This document shows, in pieces, positions 9,153-18,075 of a DNA stretch of 64,000 bases. Origin of the DNA: Leisingera sp. M658 (GTDB lineage: Bacteria > Pseudomonadota > Alphaproteobacteria > Rhodobacterales > Rhodobacteraceae). The stretch's first letter is position 1, and each line of letters starts with the position of its first letter. A program made the position numbers and the translations under genes. The stretch lies in contig NZ_CP083546.1 in the NCBI RefSeq assembly GCF_025144145.1, positions 1,132,501 to 1,196,500 on the forward strand, read 5' to 3'. The notes under the pieces are model-generated. The model saw only the letters and a program-made list of their open reading frames with translations. It searched no databases and was not told the DNA's origin.

Positions 9153-9514
9153 GTGAACGAGGAGATTCCGATTAAGAAGACACGATTCACAGAAGCCCAG
9201 ATCTTGGGTGTGCTGCACCAAATGGAGGGCGGTGTGCCTGCCACCGAGCTGTGCCGCGAGCACGGGAGTGAGGCGGAAACGGAATTGATCCACTGGATCA
9301 ATTCCCCGCCGAACCGGCGCCACGCTGTACAAGTGACGGGCGAAGTATGGCGGCATGGACGCCAGTCTCATCAGTGAGAGCGAGCTAATGTCCGCCATTG
9401 GTCCGAGGGCAATGGCGAGCGACGCTGTCCGAGGAGAACCGGCGGCTGAAGCGCATGCACGCTGACGTCAGCATGCAGAACGACCTGCTGAAGGAGGCGC
9501 TCGGAAAAAAATGA
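9153..9514 (+). pseudogene. IS3-family OrfA remnant (helix-turn-helix subunit)
   Basis: Starts with KKTRFTEAQILGVLHQME and CREHG, the OrfA helix-turn-helix. It is interrupted by a palindromic insertion at 9281-9305 and then resumes in another frame as TLYK-stop-RAKYGGMDA, where the consensus has W at the stop (TGG to TGA). The leucine-zipper end (EENRRLKRMHADVSM, then QNDLLKEALGKK) returns at about 9428-9514. At least one stop and one frame change make it non-functional. It ends on the A-run (GGAAAAAAATGA) where IS3 elements place the -1 frameshift. Confidence 0.8.
9281..9305. repeat. Perfect 11-bp inverted repeat inside the OrfA remnant
   Basis: GGAATTGATCC-act-GGATCAATTCC. It separates two parts of the broken OrfA that belong together and so looks inserted, for example a relic of another IS end or a joined pair of ends. 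Confidence 0.8.
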
Positions 9515-9587
9515 TCCGGCCACCCTCATTGAACGGGCCGGGAACCGGGGCATTGCCTTGGCATATATCCAGCCCGGAAAACTCACT
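9513..9587 (+). pseudogene. IS3-family OrfB (integrase) fragment fused after internal deletion
   Basis: Immediately after the OrfA stop the next frame reads DPATLIERAGNRGIALAYIQ followed by PGKLT. In intact IS3 OrfB this block (WA..RGI...IQPGKPTQNA) lies far downstream, just after the second catalytic Asp. The N-terminal two-thirds of OrfB is therefore deleted, and the frame degenerates after 9587. Confidence 0.7.
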
Positions 9588-9760
9588 GCGGCGACTGCCG
9601 ACCACTGCGCCGCGAATTTCTCCGGGCGGTGCCGCTGGGCTACCCAAAGGCCGCTTGTATGGATCTGGAGAAAGTTCCAGCCCTGAGCACTGCGGGTTCC
9701 GGCAGAAATTGACATCAACACCCTCGAAGGGGAGAGGCAGCCGGCGCTCAAGGCCGAGGT

Positions 9761-9782
9761 CTCTCGAAGATATCTTCGAGAG
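9761..9782. repeat. Perfect 22-bp palindrome
   Basis: CTCTCGAAGAT/ATCTTCGAGAG with no loop, inside the IS debris. No coding frame crosses it meaningfully. Confidence 0.85.
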
Positions 9783-9848
9783 GTCGTTCATGTGGAAACC
9801 CTCCAAAATCTCCCCCAAGGAGACGTTCAAGAGAGTTTCTAAGAGGTA

Positions 9849-9871
9849 GGTTGGCCATTTTGTGGCCAACC
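9849..9871 (-). terminator. Stem-loop following inverted-repeat copy B
   Basis: Perfect 9-bp stem GGTTGGCCA/TGGCCAACC with a 5-nt loop. In the ppaC direction it lies ~80 nt past the stop, just after repeat copy B, and may end ppaC transcription. The T-run is poor. Confidence 0.55.
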
Positions 9872-9884
9872 GAGGTCTTTATTT

Positions 9885-9926
9885 CAACATTTACCGTCAG
9901 GGGCTGGGCCCTGCGGGGCGCCTTTT
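9885..9926 (-). repeat. Inverted-repeat copy B bracketing the 8.6-9.9 kb patch
   Basis: Near-identical to copy A at 8575-8614 in opposite orientation (about 38 of 42 positions). It starts 23 bp past the ppaC stop codon. Confidence 0.75.
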
Positions 9927-9949
9927 ACGGTCCGGGCCGGCAGCGGCGC

Positions 9950-10870
9950 TTAGACTTTCAGGTTCGGGATGATCTGCTTTTTGCGCGACATGATGCCTGG
10001 CAGCACCACGGTGTCGCCTGCCGCATCGGCGCCAAAGCTTTTGGCGGCCACGGTCTTCACCAGATCGTTCGGCACCAGGAGGGTGGCTTCCTCGTTCAGG
10101 ATGTCCACGACGAACAGCAGCACCTGGTCAACACCGTCCTCTGCCGCAACGGAGGTCATGGTTTCCATCAGCGAGGCCTTGCGGTCCAGCACCACGCCCG
10201 GCGCGGTGGTTTCCAGCACGGAGACGCGGAATTTGGTGCCCTCGACGGCGTATTCCTTGGAGTCCATGCGGAGCAGTTCCGCGTCCGAGAAAGAAGAGAC
10301 GTCGGATTTGGCGGCAAACATCTCAGCCGCGTAACCGGCGATATCGATGCCCAGGTCAGCGGCCAGTTTTTCAGCCACGGCCTTGTCATGCGCGGTGGTG
10401 GTCGGCGAGCGGAATTCCAGCGTGTCGGACAGGATGCAGGTCAGCGCAGCACCCTTGATCGCGTCCGGCATCTTGGCGGCGTCATCGCCCATCAGGTCGT
10501 GCATGATGGTGGCGGTGCAGGCCAGCGGACGGATGGTGATGTCGATCGGGCCTTTGGTTTCCAGGCCGCCGACCAGCTTGTGGTGGTCGATGATCGCTTG
10601 CACATCGGCGCCGTTGATATTGGCAGGCAGCTCGGCGGGGTTGTTGGTGTCAACAATGACCACAGCCGCGTCATCGGCCACGTCGGCGATGATCGCGGGC
10701 TTCTCGAAACCCCAGCGCTGCAGCATGAAGGCCGCTTCGGTGTTCGGTTCGCCCAGCAGTTTGGGCTCGGCTGCGGCACCCTTTACCTCGTTCAGATACC
10801 AGGCCCAGATGATCGGGGAACCGGTGGAATCGGTGTCGGGGGATTTATGGCCGAAAACTTGGATGGTCAT
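9950..10870 (-). CDS. ppaC: Manganese-dependent inorganic pyrophosphatase (family II)
   Basis: Cytosolic DHH-superfamily enzyme (306 aa) that hydrolyses pyrophosphate. Metal motifs: GHKSPDTDS near the N terminus, VDTNNP, and the diagnostic DHHK block. The C-terminal DHHA2 domain ends with SRKKQ. The ATG at 10870 starts the homology (MTIQVFGHKSPD). A clear promoter lies at 10917-10945. Confidence 0.93.
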   Translation of the reverse strand: MTIQVFGHKSPDTDSTGSPIIWAWYLNEVKGAAAEPKLLGEPNTEAAFMLQRWGFEKPAIIADVADDAAVVIVDTNNPAELPANINGADVQAIIDHHKLVGGLETKGPIDITIRPLACTATIMHDLMGDDAAKMPDAIKGAALTCILSDTLEFRSPTTTAHDKAVAEKLAADLGIDIAGYAAEMFAAKSDVSSFSDAELLRMDSKEYAVEGTKFRVSVLETTAPGVVLDRKASLMETMTSVAAEDGVDQVLLFVVDILNEEATLLVPNDLVKTVAAKSFGADAAGDTVVLPGIMSRKKQIIPNLKV

Positions 10871-10916
10871 GGGGCAGTCCTGTTCACTCAAGAGGTCCGA
10901 AGGGAGATTTGCGCGC

Positions 10917-10945
10917 CTTATAGGGCTGGCGCGCAGGCTTGTCAC
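10917..10945 (-). promoter_or_regulatory. Sigma-70-type promoter of ppaC
   Basis: Minus strand: -35 GTGACA, 17-bp spacer, -10 TATAAG, about 47 bp before the start codon. Confidence 0.6.
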
Positions 10946-10974
10946 CCCGCAGCCGCTGCAATGCGGCGTTGTGC

Positions 10975-11955
10975 CTAGAACGGGGCGCGTTCCAGCCTGT
11001 AGCCCTCTTGCCGCAGAAGGTTCAGCAGGCCGGCCCTGCCTGGCAGATGCAAGGCGCCGGCGGCCACCACGATGCGGTCGCCCCTGGCCGCTTCGATCAC
11101 CGGGATCCAGTTGCGGTTGCGCTGGTCGAGCAGCCCGTCCATCGCCTCTGCCCACAGGGTTTCGCGCTCTGCCCTGGTCAGGGCGCCGCTTTGCAGGAAG
11201 TCCCATTCGCTCAGGAAAAGCGCGCTCAGCGCTTGCTGGTCGAAATAGGCCTCAACCGTGGTGATGAAACTGTCCTGGCCGCCGCCCATCATGGCGGTAA
11301 AGGCGCGCAGCTGACGGACCTGCTCTTCCAGCGGATCGGCGTCCATCATCCGGATAACGCTCATCGGATCTTCGAGCGACTGCAGGGCAACACCGGCGTC
11401 TTCGGCCAGCTTGCTGAGCCGTACATCAAGGCCCCGTTTGATGTCCTTGTCCTGGCGCAGGCAGGGCGGGAATGACATTGCCATCGCCAGGAACCAGGGC
11501 CGCATCTTGGCTGCCATCCAGGGGGCCATGCCATGGCTGCGGACCTTGGCGGCCAGGGCCTCCCACTCATCGGCGGGCAGGCGGTCGATCAGGCTGGGGC
11601 CGTCGGTGATCAGCATCAGCGAGGGCGTGCGGCCCAGTTCGGCCTCGAACGCCGTCTTGTCGGCGGGGCTGGCCTCCATCAGCAGAAGGTCTGCCTGGCG
11701 TACCAAGGGGGCCAGCCGGGCGGTGATGGCCTCCATCCGCGGATCGTTGATGTGCAGGGTGCCGATCACATGCAGCGTGCGGGTGCCGCGCCGGGCGATC
11801 CAGTGGTTGCCTTCGGCAAAGGGCACAGCGGCGGTGCGCGCCTCGATGCGGGCGCGGTCCGGTGCGGCGAGGGCGGTGCGCAGGTCGGTGCCGGTGCAGG
11901 CCGCCCACAATGAGGCGGGCAGCAAGAGGAATAACAGGCAAAGGAAAAGCTGCAT
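10975..11955 (-). CDS. TraB/GumN-family exported protein (copy 1)
   Basis: A 326-aa protein with an N-terminal signal peptide (LFLLLPASLWAA), so probably periplasmic. TraB/GumN signatures are HVIGTLHINDPRM in the N-terminal third and GALHLPGRAGLL near the C terminus, which carry the conserved Gly/His pairs of this putative metallo-hydrolase fold. Its exact role is not known. A paralogue lies 41 bp upstream in the same direction with the same order of motifs, so this is a tandem duplication. Start chosen at the signal-peptide ATG; a longer open frame exists upstream. Confidence 0.85.
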   Translation of the reverse strand: MQLFLCLLFLLLPASLWAACTGTDLRTALAAPDRARIEARTAAVPFAEGNHWIARRGTRTLHVIGTLHINDPRMEAITARLAPLVRQADLLLMEASPADKTAFEAELGRTPSLMLITDGPSLIDRLPADEWEALAAKVRSHGMAPWMAAKMRPWFLAMAMSFPPCLRQDKDIKRGLDVRLSKLAEDAGVALQSLEDPMSVIRMMDADPLEEQVRQLRAFTAMMGGGQDSFITTVEAYFDQQALSALFLSEWDFLQSGALTRAERETLWAEAMDGLLDQRNRNWIPVIEAARGDRIVVAAGALHLPGRAGLLNLLRQEGYRLERAPF

Positions 11956-11996
11956 AACGGGAGGGTCCTGAGATCTGAGTGCGGGCGGGAGCCGCC

Positions 11997-13004
11997 TTAC
12001 CACGGCGCCGGAGCGAGGCTGAAGCCCTTGGCTTTCAGCAGGTTCAGAACACCGTTTTTGCCGGGCAGATGGGCAGCCCCGACGGCGACGGCAATCCGGT
12101 CCTGCCGGGCGGCCAGGATCGGTTTCATCCAGCGCTGGTTGCGCTGATCCAGCAGGCGGCGGTTGTACTGCCGCCATAGCCGCGCGGTTTCGGCGCCGGA
12201 GAAGCTGCTGTACTGGGCGCTGATCCAGGGGGCGAGGACAAAGGAAGTCCAGACACTTTGGTCGAAATAGGCTTCAACCGGAGTGGCATCCTCGGGCTTG
12301 CCGGATTGCACCAGTTCCAGTTCCAGCGCCAGCATCCGGGCCTGATCGCTGAGCGGCAGGCTGGCAATTGCTGCCAGCGCCTGTTCCGGGGTTTCCAGCG
12401 CCCCCAGCGGGATCCGTTTGCGCCGGGCGAAATCGGATATCCGGTCATCCAGCCCGCGCCGCAGGCCAAAGCCGTAGGGGCGGCAGCCGCTTTGCACCAC
12501 AAACATAGAAATCGCCCAGGGCTGCATCCGGTTCATGGTTTCCGGATTGACGCCGGTCACCTGGGCCGTCAGCTGGAACCGCTCCCAGGCGTCGCGGGGC
12601 AGCAGGTGCCGCAATTCCTGGCCTTTAGGCAGCAGGAAACTGCGGGCCAGCTCATCAGGCATCCGGTCCAAGCGTTCCAGATCGGAGTCGGAGGTTTCCA
12701 GATAAATGGCGCCTGCCTGCGCCAGCACCGGGCGCAGGGTGCGCATCACCTTGGCCATGCGGGCATCGCCGCCATGCATGGTGCCGATCACATGTATGGT
12801 GCGGTTCCCCTTGGTGGCGACCCAGTGGTTGCCGCGCGAATACGGGGTGGCGGCCATCTCGCGCTCCAGCCGTGCCTCGGTGGCGGCGGGCAGATGGTCG
12901 CGGTAGTCGATGCCGCGGCAGGCGGCCATGGCGGCAGGGGCCTGCAGGGCCAGGCCAAGTACCAGCCCAACTGCCAGGGCGCGTGCAAGTGCTATCGGTT
13001 TCAT
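11997..13004 (-). CDS. TraB/GumN-family exported protein (copy 2)
   Basis: A 335-aa paralogue of the next gene: signal peptide cleaved near AAMA/ACRG, HVIGTMHGGDARM, a central VEAYFDQ block shared with copy 1, and GAAHLPGKNGVL near the end. It keeps the GxxHGG form typical of the family, whereas copy 1 has HIND at that site, so the two may have diverged in metal or substrate binding. It is the first gene of the three-gene minus-strand run ending in ppaC, although ppaC has its own promoter. Confidence 0.85.
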   Translation of the reverse strand: MKPIALARALAVGLVLGLALQAPAAMAACRGIDYRDHLPAATEARLEREMAATPYSRGNHWVATKGNRTIHVIGTMHGGDARMAKVMRTLRPVLAQAGAIYLETSDSDLERLDRMPDELARSFLLPKGQELRHLLPRDAWERFQLTAQVTGVNPETMNRMQPWAISMFVVQSGCRPYGFGLRRGLDDRISDFARRKRIPLGALETPEQALAAIASLPLSDQARMLALELELVQSGKPEDATPVEAYFDQSVWTSFVLAPWISAQYSSFSGAETARLWRQYNRRLLDQRNQRWMKPILAARQDRIAVAVGAAHLPGKNGVLNLLKAKGFSLAPAPW

Positions 13005-13152
13005 TCTAAGCCCTCTCACCGGTTCCGGAACAGCAGCCTGGATGTATGACCCTAGGGTGCGGCGCCGGGGGCGGCAATGCAAAACCCTGCGTCTGGGCCT
13101 CAAATCCATGCCGCGGATTGCCATCGGCGGCGCGACCTGCCAGTCATGGGCG

Positions 13153-13845
13153 ATGGAACGCGAGGATCAGCTGTATGCGCCGGTAAAGGCGCTGCTGGAA
13201 GGGCAGGGCTATGAGGTGAAGGGTGAGGTGGGCGCCGCCGATGTGGTGGGTGTCCGCGGCGCGGAGCCAATGGTGATTGTCGAACTGAAGCTGAAGTTTT
13301 CGCTGTCGCTGTTTCACCAGGCGGTGGCCCGGCTGGCGGTCACCGACCTTGTCTATATCGCGGTGCTGCGGCCCGGAGGGCGGCAGGCGCGGCGGATGAT
13401 GAAGGACAATCTGGCGCTGTGCCGGCGGCTGGGACTGGGGCTGATCACGGTGCTGGCGGACGGTCGGGCCGAGGTGCATTGCGACCCCGGCCCTTATGCC
13501 CCGCGAAAGTCGAAGAAGAAGCAGGCGCGGTTGCTGCGCGAGTTTCAGACATTGCGCGGCGATCCCAATGCGGGCGGCGCCACCCGGCATGGCATTGTTA
13601 CGGCCTACCGCCAGGATGCGCTCGCCTGTGCGGCGCATCTGGCCGATGCGGGCGCCTGCAAGGGGGCCGTTGTTGCCAAAGCCACCGGTGTTGCGCGCGC
13701 GACGCAATTGATGGCCAGCAACCATTACGGCTGGTTCGAGCGGGTGGCGACCGGCATCTATCAGCTGACGGATGCGGGCCGTGCGGGACTGGTGCATTGG
13801 GCCGGCAGCTGGGAGGATGAGGCGCCGAAAGAGTCATCAAGGTGA
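13153..13845 (+). CDS. DUF2161 protein, PD-(D/E)XK nuclease-like
   Basis: A 230-aa protein of the DUF2161 (COG5482) family. The N-terminal half carries ADVVG followed ~15 residues later by IVELKLKF, which matches the D...ExK core of PD-(D/E)XK nucleases. A basic linker (RKSKKKQAR) follows, then a C-terminal part that may be a winged helix ending GIYQLTDAGRAGL. Substrate and role unknown. I chose the ATG at 13153; earlier in-frame starts (for example near 13108) cannot be excluded, since no strong ribosome site is seen. Divergent from the TraB pair. Confidence 0.75.
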   Translation: MEREDQLYAPVKALLEGQGYEVKGEVGAADVVGVRGAEPMVIVELKLKFSLSLFHQAVARLAVTDLVYIAVLRPGGRQARRMMKDNLALCRRLGLGLITVLADGRAEVHCDPGPYAPRKSKKKQARLLREFQTLRGDPNAGGATRHGIVTAYRQDALACAAHLADAGACKGAVVAKATGVARATQLMASNHYGWFERVATGIYQLTDAGRAGLVHWAGSWEDEAPKESSR

Positions 13846-14002
13846 ATTCTATCCTCGCATCTAAGCCTAATACCGCCTTTATTGCATCGCTTGTTACGCG
13901 GTTCAGATGAATTGAGGTCAACTCAGTTGTGATTTTTCCCTGTTGAGCCTGCGCGCCTCTAGGCCGATGACAGGCCTAGCTTTGCATGAGGGGGAGACAG
14001 CA

Positions 14003-15004
14003 ATGGCACATCAGGACATCGACCGGCTGCAGGATCGGCTGCGGGCGCAGCGGCAATCCTTCGACAAGATCCCGGTAATCGACATCAGCGCGCTGAACAG
14101 CGGCGGCAGCCTGTTCGAGGTGGCCAAGGAAATCCGCTGGGCGCTGACCAATGCAGGATTTTTTTACGTCAGGAACCACGGGGTACCCGAGGCAGTGGTG
14201 AACGGCGCCTTTGATGAGACACGGGCGTTCTTTGATCTGCCGCTGGCGGACAAAATGGACCTGCATATCTCCAAATCCGGGCTGGCGTTGCGCGGTTACA
14301 TCGAGATCTTCGGCGAAAACACCGACCCCAAGAAGACCAAGGATCTGAAGGAATGCTTTGACATCGGGCCGGAATGCCCCGGCGGTACCGCGCCGTTTTT
14401 CGGCGCCAACCTGTGGCCGGCGGCGCGGCCTGCATTCGAACGGGCGGTCTATGGCTATCATCAGGAGATGAAAGGCCTGGCAGAGCGGCTGATGCAGGCA
14501 ATTGCGGTCAGCCTGGATCTGAAGGCGGATTTCTTTGCCCCGAAGATGCAGGACCCGATCACCATCCAGCGGCTGCTGCATTACCCGCCGCAAGAGGGGC
14601 AGATTGATGAGAGCGTGATGGGCATCGGCGCCCATACAGACTACGGCAGCCTGACAATTCTGGCGCAGGATGACGTGGGCGGGTTGCAGGTGATGAACCG
14701 TGAAGGGGATTGGGTCGAAGGTCCGCCGATTGCCGGGACTTTTGTGATCAACATCGGCGATCTGATCCAGCGGCTGACCAATGATCTGTATCTTGCGAAC
14801 CTGCACCGGGTGGTGAATGCCTCGGGGCGCGAGCGCTATTCGATCCCGTTCTTCATTGATGCGGATGCAGATGCCGTGATCCAGCCGCTGGACAGCTGCG
14901 TCAGCGCGGAAAACCCGGCACGGTATCAGCCGGTGACCTGCGGCGCGCATAAGTTCAGCCGCTTCAAGGACAGCTTTGCGCATTTGAAAGACAAGGCGGC
15001 GTAA
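14003..15004 (+). CDS. 2-oxoglutarate/Fe(II)-dependent dioxygenase (isopenicillin-N-synthase family)
   Basis: A 333-aa cytosolic oxygenase. The DIOX_N domain shows GFFYVRNHGV. The C-terminal Fe2OG domain has the iron ligands H and D in GAHTDYGSL (about 211-213) and H in NLHRVV (about 268), and the 2-oxoglutarate Arg in RYSIPFF (about 278). GGGGGAG precedes the ATG. Substrate cannot be assigned. Monocistronic, with its own terminator before the groESL promoter. Confidence 0.88.
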   Translation: MAHQDIDRLQDRLRAQRQSFDKIPVIDISALNSGGSLFEVAKEIRWALTNAGFFYVRNHGVPEAVVNGAFDETRAFFDLPLADKMDLHISKSGLALRGYIEIFGENTDPKKTKDLKECFDIGPECPGGTAPFFGANLWPAARPAFERAVYGYHQEMKGLAERLMQAIAVSLDLKADFFAPKMQDPITIQRLLHYPPQEGQIDESVMGIGAHTDYGSLTILAQDDVGGLQVMNREGDWVEGPPIAGTFVINIGDLIQRLTNDLYLANLHRVVNASGRERYSIPFFIDADADAVIQPLDSCVSAENPARYQPVTCGAHKFSRFKDSFAHLKDKAA

Positions 15005-15025
15005 GCGGAATTTCCGAAGACAGCA

Positions 15026-15053
15026 GAGGGCGCGCCGGCGCCCTCATTTTTTT
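15026..15053 (+). terminator. Terminator of the dioxygenase gene
   Basis: 8-bp stem GAGGGCGC/GCGCCCTC with a 4-nt loop, followed by A and seven Ts. Confidence 0.85.
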
Positions 15054-15065
15054 GCCGATTCCGTG

Positions 15066-15094
15066 TTGACAAGGGAGGGGGGCATTCCTAGCTT
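15066..15094 (+). promoter_or_regulatory. groESL promoter
   Basis: TTGACA, 17-bp spacer, TAGCTT, ending 7 bp before the CIRCE element so that CIRCE overlaps the expected start of transcription. CCTAGCTT could also be read as a heat-shock (RpoH) -10. Confidence 0.55.
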
Positions 15095-15101
15095 TCCCTC
15101 G

Positions 15102-15128
15102 TTAGCACTCAGCAGATGTGAGTGATAA
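15102..15128 (+). promoter_or_regulatory. CIRCE operator (HrcA site) of groESL
   Basis: TTAGCACTC, 9-nt spacer, GAGTGATAA. The second arm differs from the canonical GAGTGCTAA by one base. This is the binding site of the HrcA repressor and places groESL under heat-shock control. Confidence 0.93.
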
Positions 15129-15189
15129 CTGCCCTGCCAGGGAGCGGGGCAAAGGATAACAACCTTTGAGCCTTTAAGGAGCTGCAAAG

Positions 15190-15477
15190 ATGGCATTGAA
15201 ACCGCTTCATGACCGCGTACTGGTGCGTCGCACCGAAAGCGAAGAAAAAACCGCGGGCGGTCTGATCATCCCCGAAAGCGCAAAAGAAAAGCCGAGCGAA
15301 GGCCAAGTCGTCTCGACCGGCGAAGGCGCGCGCAAGGACAGCGGCGAGCTGATTGCGATGGCTGTTTCGGCTGGCGACAAGATCCTGTTCGGCAAGTGGT
15401 CCGGCACCGAGGTCACCGTCGACGGCGAAGAGCTGCTGATGATGAAAGAAAGCGACATCATGGGGATCATCGAGTAA
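15190..15477 (+). CDS. groES: Co-chaperonin GroES
   Basis: A 95-aa co-chaperonin that caps the GroEL cage. It has the family start [14 protein letters not shown], the mobile-loop region around [11 protein letters not shown], and the C-terminal DIMGIIE. AAGGAG stands 8 nt before the ATG. First gene of the CIRCE-controlled operon, with groEL 65 bp downstream. Confidence 0.98.
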   Translation: MALKPLHDRVLVRRTESEEKTAGGLIIPESAKEKPSEGQVVSTGEGARKDSGELIAMAVSAGDKILFGKWSGTEVTVDGEELLMMKESDIMGIIE

Positions 15478-15539
15478 GCCGCCCGGCTTCTCTGACCCCC
15501 CTATTATCGCTGCCAAACAGAAATTCTCGAGGAGAATGA

Positions 15540-17194
<1,655 letters not shown>

Positions 17195-17195
<1 letters not shown>

Positions 17196-17220
17196 TCACA
17201 AATCCCTTGGGATTTGTGAT
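17195..17220 (+). repeat. Perfect 12-bp hairpin at the groEL stop codon
   Basis: ATCACAAATCCC-tt-GGGATTTGTGAT; the first A is the last base of the groEL TAA. There is no T-run, so it is more likely an mRNA 3'-end stabilising or processing structure than a terminator. A second, 7-bp stem (GATTGGC/GCCAATC) follows at 17232-17252. Confidence 0.85.
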
Positions 17221-17288
17221 GGGCGACAGGCGATTGGCTATTAAGGCCAATCTGCCGAGAGCCCACCGCTGATGACTGCAAAGATTTG

Positions 17289-17318
17289 GGGGCTGCCTGT
17301 CAAGGCGGCCCCTTTTCG
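17289..17318 (+). terminator. groESL terminator
   Basis: Stem GGGGCTGCC/GGCGGCCCC (one G-T pair) with a 6-nt loop, followed by TTTTCGTTT. Confidence 0.8.
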
Positions 17319-17345
17319 TTTCTGGCGAGGCAGAAGGCCCGCCTT

Positions 17346-17380
17346 GCGGGCCTGCCTGCGGCGCGAGTATTTGTGCAAAG
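17346..17380 (+). repeat. Dispersed repeat copy b (diverged)
   Basis: GCGGGCCTGCCT, then GCGAGTATTTGTGCAAAG. The first 25 bases match copy a at 19401-19442 closely, while the CCAGAAAGAA end is degraded. Confidence 0.5.
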
Positions 17381-17400
17381 GTGAATGCGGGAGGATTGGA

Positions 17401-17988
17401 ATGGTTGTCGGGCCGGATACGTTGAACGAGGTGAAGGAAGAGCATTTTGATGAGGTCGAGGCGGTTTTGCTGACCGCCTTTCCCACTGATGCCGAAGCGC
17501 GGCTGGTGCGGCAGCTACGGGCGGACGGGGACATGCTGTTTGAGTTCCGCAAGTCCTGGGATGGCAAGATTGGCGGCTACTATGCTTTGAGCCGGATGCA
17601 GGCGCCGGAGGGCTGGGCCTGTCTGGCACCGATGGCTGTACGGCCGGAATGGCAGGGCGGCAAGCTGGCCGAGAACAATCCGAATATGGAAGTTGGGGGG
17701 ACTGAGGACCAACTGTACCGCGGTCCGTGGCGGTTCGGCACCCGGATGCTGCAGGAGCTGGCGCAATGCTATGAGATGCCGACGGAGGCAATTGATGGAA
17801 AACTCCCTGAGACCATCGTGGTGCTGGGCAAGCCCTCCTTCTATGGGCGTTATGGCTTCAGCCTGCAGCGGGCGCAAAAGCTCAGCAGCCCCTATCCGCT
17901 GGAATACACCCTGATCCTGCGGCGGGGCGATGATGTGCCGGTGGCGGAGCTGATCTATCCGCAGGCGTTCCCGGGCGGCTCCGGTTGA
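17401..17988 (+). CDS. GNAT-family N-acetyltransferase (YhbS-like)
   Basis: A 195-aa protein resembling COG3153/YhbS acetyltransferases: acetyl-CoA loop region around LAPMAVRPEWQGGKL and the family's C-terminal VVLGKPSFYGRYGF. The ATG at 17401 has GGGAGG 6-7 nt upstream; a longer frame from 17272 would include the groESL terminator and is rejected. An insert, NNPNMEVGGTEDQL, sits between the acetyl-CoA loop and the next helix. Acceptor substrate unknown. Confidence 0.85.
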   Translation: MVVGPDTLNEVKEEHFDEVEAVLLTAFPTDAEARLVRQLRADGDMLFEFRKSWDGKIGGYYALSRMQAPEGWACLAPMAVRPEWQGGKLAENNPNMEVGGTEDQLYRGPWRFGTRMLQELAQCYEMPTEAIDGKLPETIVVLGKPSFYGRYGFSLQRAQKLSSPYPLEYTLILRRGDDVPVAELIYPQAFPGGSG

Positions 17989-18075
17989 CACGATATTTTC
18001 ATTGGCCGGACATATGTTTGCGGGCTAGCCTTCAGAATTGCTGAAGTGGAGCGCGCAACAGGGAGGGACCGGCGG

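Noticed and set aside
9511..9849. A 112-codon plus-strand frame after the OrfA remnant
   Set aside because: Only the different frame at 9513-9587 matches a transposase; this one is Ser/Pro/Arg-rich without a ribosome site.
8575..9926. Calling the bracketed patch a composite transposon
   Set aside because: The repeats are only ~40 bp, do not flank intact transposases, and no target duplication is visible.
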